Assembly: GCA_961205875.1 (NCBI GenBank)
Contig: OY540813.1
Coordinates: forward strand, 34,505,001-34,569,000
Length of the DNA stretch: 64,000 nucleotides
Direction: 5' to 3'
Origin: Sialis fuliginosa
Taxonomy: Eukaryota > Arthropoda > Insecta > Megaloptera > Sialidae
The notes below the pieces were generated by a model. It worked only from the letters and a program-made list of their open reading frames with translations. It was not told where the DNA came from and did not search any database. The position numbers and the translations under genes are program-made. Of the stretch, positions 55,137-64,000 are shown piece by piece; position 1 is the first letter of the stretch, and the number at the start of each line of letters is the position of its first letter.

Positions 55137-55260
55137 TAATACTAATTTTTGTTAATCAAATAATTAAAACCACAATCGTTAAAATTAAAAATCATTTTCT
55201 TCCACTATACTGCCCTACTATTGCGTTCGACATTTTTACTTGCAATTGCAATCGTTACCA
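55137..55260 (-). promoter_or_regulatory. Probable 5' UTR of Rbcn-3A with two possible short upstream reading frames
   Basis: Upstream of the start codon on the minus strand are two short ATG frames. One has 13 codons, starting MSNAIVGQYSG. The other has 17 codons, starting MIFNFNDCG and ending in TAG 6 nt before the main ATG. No TATA box is evident. The transcription start cannot be fixed from sequence alone, so membership of the UTR is inference. Confidence 0.35.
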
Positions 55261-55839
55261 CTACATAATATACAGGTTGGTACATAGGTTTTTTTGTAGG
55301 TATGCGTGCGCATCGCATACTTGTCAAAGTGATCCCAAGACGTGCCCAAGATATATAGGGTGTTCCAGACGAAGGTTAGTAAATATACAGATTGCCTCAC
55401 AAGGGAACCTTTCAAGTGGCATATTCAGATCGAGTTTAAATTTTGTATATAGTTAAAGGGGGCCAGGACTAGTAAGAAAAAAATTATCTTAGCTGCGGTT
55501 AAACGGTTTAAGGGGATGAAATACCCCTATGAAAATGTGCAAAATAATCATATATTGCAAATAACTCTGAAACTAATGAAGATTTTAAAAAATCTATAAT
55601 ACGAAATTTGTATGATTTTTTGTGCTCTTTTAAATGACAACAGTAGAAACTCGAAAAAATGAAACCATAAAACAGCCATCTCCTACACACCCCATTATTT
55701 GTTTTAATTTTTTTTTTCTATTAACTAAAATTAATTTTAGTAGGTATACAATAGCAATTAAAATAAATAGAATATATTTCACAAACATTTTTTTAACCCT
55801 TTCATCATCACATTATCATATTTCGAAAAATTTGCATTA

Positions 55840-57010
55840 TAGTCCACGGTATTTAGATTAAAAATCGCCAAATAGAAGAAAAAAATTATAAAGTTTTGAT
55901 ACTTTGTCCACAAACTCTCAGTAAGGTTCGGAATAAGAGCCCGAAAAGTTCCCACCTAAATCGTGGATGGAACATCCCCTTTCACGTAAAAAACTACCCC
56001 CGGAATGAAATTTATCCCAGTTTTTCCCATTTTTCTTCCGAACCGCTGTTCGGAGAAAAAAACATTACAGGAATTAAAGATTCTACATAAAATTCTACGT
56101 AAAAAATGTCATGTAGACTATTCGGTTAATTCCCAGCCTACTCTCGCAATCGTTGCTCAAAGTGAAGGGTAGTTTTGGGAACTCAGCGAAAAATCGGCGT
56201 AACAATAGTTTTCAACATACAAATTTCCAAAACGGCTGATTTTACGTAAAAAATGATTATGATAAAAATTATAGAACTTAATCTTCTCTATGAGATCCAT
56301 GCACCACGAATTTTTTTCAAACGTTTTTCATTGATTTTTTTGCCCATTTTTCACAAACGCGCATTCTATTATTTTACACGGAGAAGATTTTTTAGTAAAA
56401 ATTATCATCAAAATATGGTAAAATATGTTGTCTATGTGTGTGCGTATGTGTATGTGTGCCTGTCCCCTGAATTTTTGTCGCACGTTTAACTCATGAACCA
56501 CTGGACCGATTTTAATGAAACTTTCTTTGTTAGTTCTGACTAGTAGATGATCCCATATAAAAATTATCAAAATCGTGTAAAAGGTAAGGAGGTAGTACCT
56601 CAAAATCGGTATTTTTTCAAAATATCTCAAAAGGACGCATCGTTTGTTTAAATTGTATTATATTTTGTAAAAAAAATGGAGTGTACAATGTAAATTTGTG
56701 AAAAAAGGCCAAAAAATCAATGAAAAACGTTTGAAATAAAAATTGTAGCACATGAATCTCATAGAAGAGATTCAGTTCTATAATTTTCATAATAATAATT
56801 TTTTACGTTAAGTTCACCGTTATGAAAATATTTACGGTGAAAAATCATGATATGCCGATTTTTCGCTTCGTTCTCAAAACTACCCTTCACTCTGAGCTTC
56901 AATTGCGAGAGTAGGCTGGGGATTAGCCGAATAGAACATATGGCATTTTTTACGCAGAATTTTATATAGAATCTTTAATTCTTACTCTATTTTTTTCTTC
57001 GAATGACGGT
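55840..57010. mobile_element. Large foldback repeat upstream of the gene
   Basis: Left arm 55840-56360 and right arm about 56690-57010 are inverted copies (AATCAATGAAAAACGTTTGA, GGGTAGTTTTG). The centre (56360-56690) contains TGTGTG-rich DNA and ACCACTGGACCGATTTTAAT. About 0.7 kb upstream of the start codon. Confidence 0.75.
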
Positions 57011-57262
57011 TCGTAAGAAAAATATTGTAGAAAGGTTCACGAAAGGAAATATATTTAAATACACAAAAAATTAGTTCGTTTCATAAGTTGGTTGTCCAAT
57101 AGAAATATGCCATAATTTTATCTCATCGATATATGCAGTTTACCAACAACATTCCTATTGGGTATTTTACCAAACTAAATCTTGACAGACAGTTATCATA
57201 GGCGCTACAAAATGGGGTTAAAATGAAAACAAACAACATTTTATCATTTCTTTTCAATACAG

Positions 57263-57468
57263 AGGCACAAAGTCTACCTTACATCTTCAAAATTTTAAAC
57301 CAGAACTGTCAAGTGGGTTGCTGGAAACGATCCGACTGTATTAAAATTGGTTTGTGCTGCTTAACCATGTATTTCAACTACCATAGAGAAGGTTGTCTAA
57401 ATTCGTCAACCGAAGAGGAATTAATCCAAGAATCCAACATAAAATCCATAAAAATATACAAAACTTAG
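57263..57468 (+). other. Exon-like open reading frame, unrecognised
   Basis: An AG preceded by a pyrimidine tract (57245-57262) opens a frame starting EAQSLPYIFKILNQN. It has six cysteines (CQVGC, SDC, GLCC, EGC) and stops with TAG at 57466-57468. An ATG frame also exists from 57223. Amino-acid balance is better than nearby AT-rich frames, but I recognise no family and see no partner exons. It could be a terminal exon of an upstream plus-strand gene, a captured fragment, or chance. Confidence 0.25.
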
Positions 57469-57524
57469 TGGAATAGACTTACGAGGGTAAACCACTAAAT
57501 TAAAGTTTGTTAAAAGCTGTACTC

Positions 57525-58045
57525 AATGGGTTGTATGGAAAAGAGCTCAAAATATGGAATGTACGTTTGTGAAAAAGAGCAAAAAAATCAATGTAAAACG
57601 TTTGAAAAAAATTCATGGTGCATGGATCGCATAGAGAAGATTAAGTTCTATAATTTTTATCATAATCATTTTTTACGTAAAATCAGTCGTTTTAGAAATA
57701 TGTATATTGAAAACTATTGTTATGCCGATTTTTCGCTGAGTTCCCAAAACTACCCTTCACTTTGAGAAACGATTGCGAGAGTAGGCTGGGAATTAACCGA
57801 ATAGTGCACATGACATTTTTTACGTAGAATTTTATGTAGAATCTTTAATTCCTGTAATGTTTTTTCTCCGCACAGCGGTTCGGATGAAAAATGGGAAAAA
57901 CTGGAATAAATTTCATTCCGGGGGTAGTTATTTACGTGAAAGGGGATGTTCCATCTACGATTTAGGTAGGAACTTTTCGGGCTCTTATTTCAAACCCTAC
58001 TAAGAGTTCGTGGACAAAGTATCAAAACTTTATGAATTTGTTCTT
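57525..58045. repeat. Second partial copy of the upstream foldback family
   Basis: Same sequence as 7467-7849 and the arms of 55840-57010 (GAGTAGGCTGGGAATT, GGGGATGTTCCATC). Truncated at its far end. Confidence 0.78.
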
Positions 58046-58439
58046 CTAAAATATCTAATTTACTTTTTAATTAAAAATACTTTATGTGAATTTAATCCAG
58101 TTTCAAATTAGATTAAATTTTGACAATAAATCAATTTTGAAATGGTGCCTGCAGGGGGCTTTAAAGCAAATCCAAAAAAAAAAAAAAATTGTATACCAAG
58201 ACGTGTGGGGTATCAAAATGTAGATCTCAAGCAGTAGAATTTGACCCTATTTTTTATTTTATTTTTTTAACTCAAAATTAGCGCCTGTAGAGGGCTAAAA
58301 GCAGTATTTTATTTTGTCCACCCTCCCTCTAGCTCAGTAATTACTGACTCAAAAAATCTGAAAAAAATTTGGTAACGAGACTTTGGTGGGACTACCAACG
58401 ACAAATACTAAAGTCAACAATATAATTTTAAATTTTGGA

Positions 58440-58645
58440 ATAATAGGGATGGGCGTCATAAAATGTTTTATTTTGATATCTAGGCAAGTGGGGTGTCAAA
58501 ATGTAGATCTCAGTTAGTAGAACTTGACAGTTGTTTATATTTTTTTCTAACTCAAAATTGCATGGCTCCAAACATTCCACGTAGTACAAACTTCAGAACC
58601 TTTATGGCATACACTCGTGTATGTCTTGCTCGAATTATTTTTTTT
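58440..58645. repeat. Repeat fragment shared with intron 44
   Basis: GATATCTAGGCA, AGTAGAACTTGACA and GGCATACACTCGTGTATGTC also occur at 5360-5545. Fragment of a dispersed family. Confidence 0.7.
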
Positions 58646-59141
58646 ATAAATAATCAAATTTGGAAATAAAATATAGTTTTGATAAGAATTATTTGAATTA
58701 AAAAATACATTAGAACCTGACATCACAGGAAAAACATGATAATCATTTTCAATTTTTTTTTATGTATCTTTTACTGTTAATATATGTATCTTTTTCCGCC
58801 ATTATAAACATTTTTTTCGCGTACTCCTAAACAACCAAGCACGTACCCCTGGGGGTATGCGTATCACAGGTTGGGAATCGCTGTCCTAAAGGATCAACTT
58901 TTAGAAAATTTTACAAAGGATGAAAAGTTTTTAGAATTATCCTGACAATATAAAGCAAATATTTTTTAAATTTTTTATAACATTTATTAATTTTGTACAA
59001 AATTAAATATAAATGTACAAGAGAAACCGCATAAAGGTCAAAAAAATTGCCTTCCAGAGATCACCCAATCTAAAGATTTCATTTACTCTGCGATGCCTAG
59101 AACAAGCTTACAAAAAAATTTGCTAATATGACTTCACTATA

Positions 59142-60974
59142 CAGGGTGGGGCATTTAAAGTGTTACAGTTGATTATCTCAGAACCATCGCATATTTGAAA
59201 AATATCTGCCTTGGGAACCACGGGACTTTCTTATACCTAACCTAACCTAACAGTGAATTGTATACGTGATTCTTTGTTTATTAAAACATTTCTAACAAAA
59301 TAAAACAAAATGAATAATATAGGTAATATTATTCTCTCCATTATATAACAAGTGATTTTTTAACGTAATAACTGAAAACGGATGTTTACTCTTGTAAATT
59401 TTTGGATTTTTGAAATAAGAAAAAAATGTTTTAGATAAAAAATGTCGAGTATGTTATTATCTATAATTTATTCCCCATACATTTTTTTCCAACATTTATG
59501 ATTTAGCCAGAAAGAATTTTTTTATGTAATTATTTAGATTCACCTACAAAGTTCACTCTCAGTATTACGTATAAGAAAGTCCCATGTTACCTACGGCAAA
59601 TACACACACTGTTCAATCTCTGTAATACGTATATGAAAGTCCCATGACACTCATGGCAGATATTTCTCCTCTGTTATGAACCATTTGAATTATAATAATT
59701 GTTTTTTTCAAAAATTCGTTTTTACAAAAAAATGAATAGAACATAAATTATAGATATAGAATATTACCTACATTTTTTAACTTGACCATTTTTCTCTATT
59801 TTGCACTGTTTCAGAGTAATTCGAAAAATTAAAAAATCAACGTAGGTAAACATCCGTATCCGGTTGAAAGATCGTTTTCAAAAATAGGACGTTTTCTTCC
59901 CAGCCAAAAATTAATCTTAAATATAAAATATCAGCCTTCTACGATTTGTCGTATTTGAGTTACAGCGCTTACAGACAGACAGACAGACAGACAGACGGAC
60001 ACACAGACATCATGGCGAAAATAGTCAGAATGGATTCAGGGAAGGTCAAAATAGATAATTCCGTCAAAATCCGGAGTTCGAAAAAAATCGGCTTTACTAT
60101 ACTTACTTATACTAATGTATATTTCATATACATGGTATAAGAAAGTAAAAATATTTCATTAAAAAAATGTTTGGTTGTAAGGGGGTAATCGAATAGTAAT
60201 ATTTATTTGCTATTTTAACGTGGCCTTCAAGGATATTTGAAATCAACATCATTTTTAAAATAGGAACCTATAGTTTTTATTTAGTAATCTTATTTTACGT
60301 GAAAAAATACGAATCTTTTATTGAAAACTTTTTTTTGAACAACCCAAGCTTTCCAAGGTATCTAACAAAATAATTCGAGATTTTGAATTTTCAAGAATTT
60401 TTTACTCAGAAACCATAAACTTTAGAAAAAAAGTACAAGATACAAAAAATGATTATTTTGGTCTAATGAAACTTGGAGAATTATTTTAGATTTTTTTTAA
60501 CATTTCGTACTTTTTTTTGTTTTTGCTAAAATAAAATAAATAGAATAAGTTTTTTAAAGTTTTTAAATTTTTTTAAATAATTCTCCACGCTTTATTAGAC
60601 CAAAATAAATATTTTGTGTATCCTGTACTTTTTTTCTAAAGTTTGTGGTTTCTGAGTAAAAAATTATTGAAAGTTCAAAATCTTGAATTATTTTGTTAGA
60701 TACCTTGGAAAGCTTGGGTTGTTCAAAAAAAAGTTTTCAATGAAAGATTCGTGTTTTTTCACGTAGAATAAGATTACTAAATAAAAACTATAGGTTCCTG
60801 TTTAAAAAAATGGTGTTGACCTTCAAATATCCTTGAAGGCCACATTAAAATAGCAAATAAATATTACTATTCGATTACCCCCTTACAACCGAACATTTTT
60901 TGGTTGAAACATTTTTTTCAAATATTCGATGGTTCTGAGATAATCAACTGTAACACTTTAAATGCCCCATCCTG
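59142..60974. mobile_element. Composite TIR element CAGGGTGGGGCATTTAAAG with internal foldback
   Basis: Outer inverted repeats about 60 bp (CAGGGTGGGGCATTTAAAG / CAGGATGGGGCATTTAAAG), flanked by TA as in mariner-type elements. Inside, 60143-60915 is a palindrome with arms of about 370 bp, and 59885-60130 is an inverted copy of the CAGA repeat. 1833 bp, no transposase frame. Confidence 0.78.
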
Positions 60975-61653
60975 TATAAAATATATTTCAAATATTAAGT
61001 ACTTATATAGCTGAATTAAAAAGTGAAAACATTTAAATAAATAAAACTATATTTAGTTCAGACTTTAAAATATATTTATTTGATATAAGTTAACAATGCA
61101 GATATAAAAATGACAATAAAAAGAATTGTTAATTAATTTTTAAAATTTCATTAATAACTAATATATAATTATTCGTACATGGTCTTTGGTATTTTAGTTA
61201 GTTAATTTAAATTATTTATTATTAAACTATTATATCAGGGTTGGGTTGAGAAGTACCCAAGAGGCAGCCACTAGTTAGATATATATATAATCACAATATG
61301 TAATCATATAAATAACTAGAATTAAGATAAAAAACAAAATACAAATTTAACTAAACAAACAAAAGAATTTTCACTACTATTATGTGATCCCTGCTGAAAA
61401 TGGCTCACAGATTCATACAAAAAAATTGAATCCATACAGATGTAATATAACTGGAGCGATAACTCCTTATTTATCTATGCTCCTTAGACAAGGAAAGATA
61501 AAGGACAAATAACACATTACCTAGCATTGTTACCATATAGTTCTACGAGTCATTGGCGTATCATTCAGATTTTAATTAATAATAAATAAATGTCTTTAAA
61601 AGTATTTCAGTGGTAATTGATTAACAGAGAAACATCTATTTGGAACTATCTGA

Positions 61654-61941
61654 CAGGGTGTCCACTGTTTTTTGAAAATAATATTTCCTGATTTTTCCCT
61701 GACCACAGATTCAAAATTCCCTGACCACTAGAAGCTCGGGGGCAAGAAGTGATCAAGGGGCCCCAGAATGTGCAAAAAAATGTCAAGACCTTTTTTTTAC
61801 TTGTCAACTTAAATTTATACACTTTTTTCTTCTTCACTGACTTCCCAGATGTAATAAATTCCCTGACTTTCCAATAAAAATTTAATAAATTCCCTGACTT
61901 TTCAAAATTTTAAAGAAATTCCCTGACTTTCCATTAAAAAT
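61654..61941. repeat. Dispersed repeat with GTCCACT ends, copy 3
   Basis: Begins CAGGGTGTCCACTG and carries ATTCCCTGAC repeats. The right terminus is missing. Same family as 18830 and 27757. Confidence 0.75.
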
Positions 61942-62405
61942 TCAAAATTTTCAACTGACGCCTGTGGGAAATGACGACAGTGACATTTAAGAAAAGATGG
62001 CCGCCATCAAATTTTGGTAACAATTTCATATACAGACTAGCATTGGTTGTTATGAATTCATAGTCTTTCCTAATCTAAGGATAAATCAATGTTATGAATG
62101 TGTCAATAGAGATAGCTTATACTTGGGTACCAAGGTTAGTAAATACATAGGTTGCCTCAGTAGCTTTTGACCAATCAGCTTGGGTACCCCAGATGACATA
62201 TTTTCCCATTCTCGTTCCGAGTTACAAGGCTATATTTGTTATTGGCCACATCAATCCTCCTATCCACATTCGGGCACCCCAAATGACGTATTTCCTTCTC
62301 TCGCGCCAAGCTATTGAGGCTACCTTGTACTTTATATACCCTGCTTGAGTACCGCACTTCCTTTAGGCGAGCGGATTATCCAGTCTAGCTCGCTTAGAAA
62401 TGACA

Positions 62406-62726
62406 CTAACCGACCAATCGACGTTCTAGTGGTTAAAAATTATTTTATTAAATTCTTTATATTTTTCAGAGAAAAAAAATCTGTACACACATTTTTTTGT
62501 TTAATAAATCTAAATCTGCATTAAAAAATCTGAAAAAATTATGTCAACTTCATTGGATTAAAATGAACATTTTTTGTCTCAAACTTTTTTTTTTAAATCG
62601 ATAGTTTTGAAGATAAAAAATATTTTAACTTTAAAAATAATGAAAAATTCGTATGTATATTTGAGATTTTTTTTCTCAGAAACTAATTGTTCAATCAGAA
62701 TAAATCAAAAACAAAAGCTAACTTTA
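62406..62726. repeat. Direct copy of the 8876-9216 repeat
   Basis: Long near-identical stretches to the intron 40 copy. Upstream neighbour 62110-62400 is comparatively GC-rich unique-looking DNA with TTATATACC and CCAAT-like motifs, but no gene follows it. Confidence 0.7.
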
Positions 62727-62804
62727 AACTATGTCAATTGTCATACAATGTCTTTGGGTACGGTACGTTGAAAATTATCTTTCTCAGCGCACGCTCGCTC
62801 ATTA

Positions 62805-62943
62805 TGCCGTGTTTAGACCAAAGAAAACAAAACAGTAACACGGTGTTTGAAAATACATCGTATTTAAAAATTCATAGGGTTTATTGCACTTTTGTCAAAA
62901 AGACACGATGTTGCTGTTTTGTTTTTTCGGTCTAAACACGGCA
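62805..62943. mobile_element. Short MITE with TTA duplication
   Basis: 139 bp. Ends TGCCGTGTTTAGACC exactly inverted, arms about 40 bp (AAAACAAAACAG also paired). Flanked by TTA (62802-62804, 62944-62946), as in PIF/Harbinger-type elements. Confidence 0.8.
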
Positions 62944-63409
62944 TTAGAATTATCTCTCCAGTTATATTACATCTCTATGCTGGAATCTTTTATAAATAAA
63001 TACTCATATATTAATAATTATATACATATATAATTTAAACAAAAATATTTTACTGGACCTATAAGCAATCTTTTTGTGCTCATCAAATTTAGAAGTTTAT
63101 AGATTCACATACAATCAAAACAACATTTTATGAGAATTTATAAAATTGTTTCGATAGGGATAATATGTATCTGAATAGTCCCACACATTTTTTTATCACA
63201 TAGTATATTCTTAATTGTTTTTCATTTTATTTGAAGAAGTAAAATAACAAAATATATACAAGATGAGTCATATCAGGTGAAACAAACTTGAACAGTTAAT
63301 TGAGGAAAATATTTTAAACAAAAAAGTCCATATGAACATGTATCTGGAAATTCTTCACGAGGGAGTTATAGATCCCTAATGATTTTGACTAAAATTAGTT
63401 TTTATTTAA

Positions 63410-63707
63410 CCCATTAGTTCCCAAGAAAATAAAACTAATTTGATGTTTTTATTGCATTTTATTACTAAACATATACTCAAATAACTGTTTATGAAGTTAA
63501 AAAAAATTACATGTTTTTATTTTTTTTATAACAAAATGTTGCGTTTACGCAACGTTGGAAAAACAGAACTTATTATTTAGTGTGGAATAGTTTCACAGTT
63601 TGTGTGTAGATGCTCTTGATACTTGGCATACATTCCATTCAATGACATATTTAAAAAAAACAATTGTTTTTAAATGTTTCGTTTACGCATCGTTGGGGAT
63701 TAATGGG
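63410..63707. mobile_element. piggyBac-like MITE flanked by TTAA, element C
   Basis: TTAA at 63406-63409 and 63708-63711. Inverted ends CCCATTAGTTCCCAA and CCCATTAATCCCCAA. Internal GTTGCGTTTACGCAACGTTGG and its variant near the right end. 298 bp. Sequence after it to the window end is AT-rich without features. Confidence 0.8.
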
Positions 63708-64000
63708 TTAATATCTGGAGAACCCATTGTAATACAGTAATGAAATTGTATAATCGGTCTAGCGTTAATAAGTGTTATCGATTTCCATTATCAACCAATG
63801 ATTATTTAGACTAGGGAAGTATGGGGCCAGTGGGCCCTTGATTTTTATCTAGTAGTTTTTTGTTCTTAAATTTTTTCCTATGTTTGGCACTTTTATAAGG
63901 TCATTTGATACAAAATACATAAAATTATACTTTGTTCTTAGATTGAAAATAAGAAAAAAAGTTCATATAAATATATACCTCCAAAAATGCATCCTAAAGC

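Noticed and set aside
59236..59252. CCTAACCTAACCTAAC run (TTAGG telomere-like), also near 10537 and 45907
   Set aside because: Only two or three units each, inside or near transposons. Not a telomeric array.
59946..60140. 64-codon frame rich in Asp-Arg-Gln-Thr
   Set aside because: It is a translation of the CAGA microsatellite repeat.
62110..62400. Promoter of an unseen upstream gene (TATATA and CCAAT-like motifs)
   Set aside because: No coding exon follows on either strand within the window. Motifs of this kind are expected by chance.
1..64000. CRISPR array, bacterial operon, tRNA or rRNA genes
   Set aside because: No regularly spaced repeats with unique spacers, no cloverleaf or rRNA segments seen. 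The gene structure is plainly eukaryotic.

Overview
This is an AT-rich, intron-rich animal window, most probably from an insect. It holds one recognisable gene, on the minus strand. Its 45 coding exons span positions 55136 down to 4679 and encode the full-length orthologue of Drosophila Rbcn-3A (DmX), called DMXL1/DMXL2 or Rabconnectin-3 alpha in vertebrates. I rebuilt the exons by hand. Every junction is GT-AG, the phases close across all 44 introns, and the coding length is 9819 nt (3272 codons plus stop), in the family's usual range of about 3000-3400 residues. The insect assignment rests on the protein, on short TTAGG-type runs, and on repeat tails (ends in CTAGT, and a CACTTGGCCGTTTT motif) that are common in insects. 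It is an inference, and I do not name an order.

Protein layout: exons 1-16 carry scattered N-terminal WD40 repeats. Exons 17-27 carry the conserved central region of the Rav1p C-terminal type. Exons 28-38 are acidic or Ser-rich linkers between conserved helical blocks. Exons 39-45 encode the C-terminal WD40 propeller. In known animals this protein works with Rbcn-3B/WDR7 and ROGDI as a RAVE-like complex that assembles the vacuolar proton pump (V-ATPase) on endosomes, lysosomes and synaptic vesicles.

Most of the remaining DNA I could resolve is transposon-derived and non-autonomous. I resolved hAT-like elements with 8-bp target-site duplications (2496-2964, 28705-29074, 31823-32522, 33829-34291, 38727-40457, 52901-53616). 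I also see piggyBac-like elements flanked by TTAA (12372-13290, 13316-14051, 63410-63707), mariner-like elements flanked by TA, long foldback elements, three Helitron-like copies, one solo LTR, and a foldback element whose arms are inverted minisatellites (45046-46387).

Intron sizes are bimodal. Many are 54-81 nt. In at least four long introns, removing a single mobile element leaves about 53-80 nt.

Flanks: 1-4678 lies downstream of the gene and contains a possible polyadenylation signal and three MITE-type elements. 55137-64000 lies upstream and contains a large palindromic repeat block, small MITEs and one unexplained exon-like reading frame (57263-57468). I see no tRNA, rRNA or CRISPR array. 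I found no convincing new multi-gene system. The most unusual items are the inverted-minisatellite foldback, a hairpin carrying a cysteine-rich coding remnant, and the intron-filling insertions.
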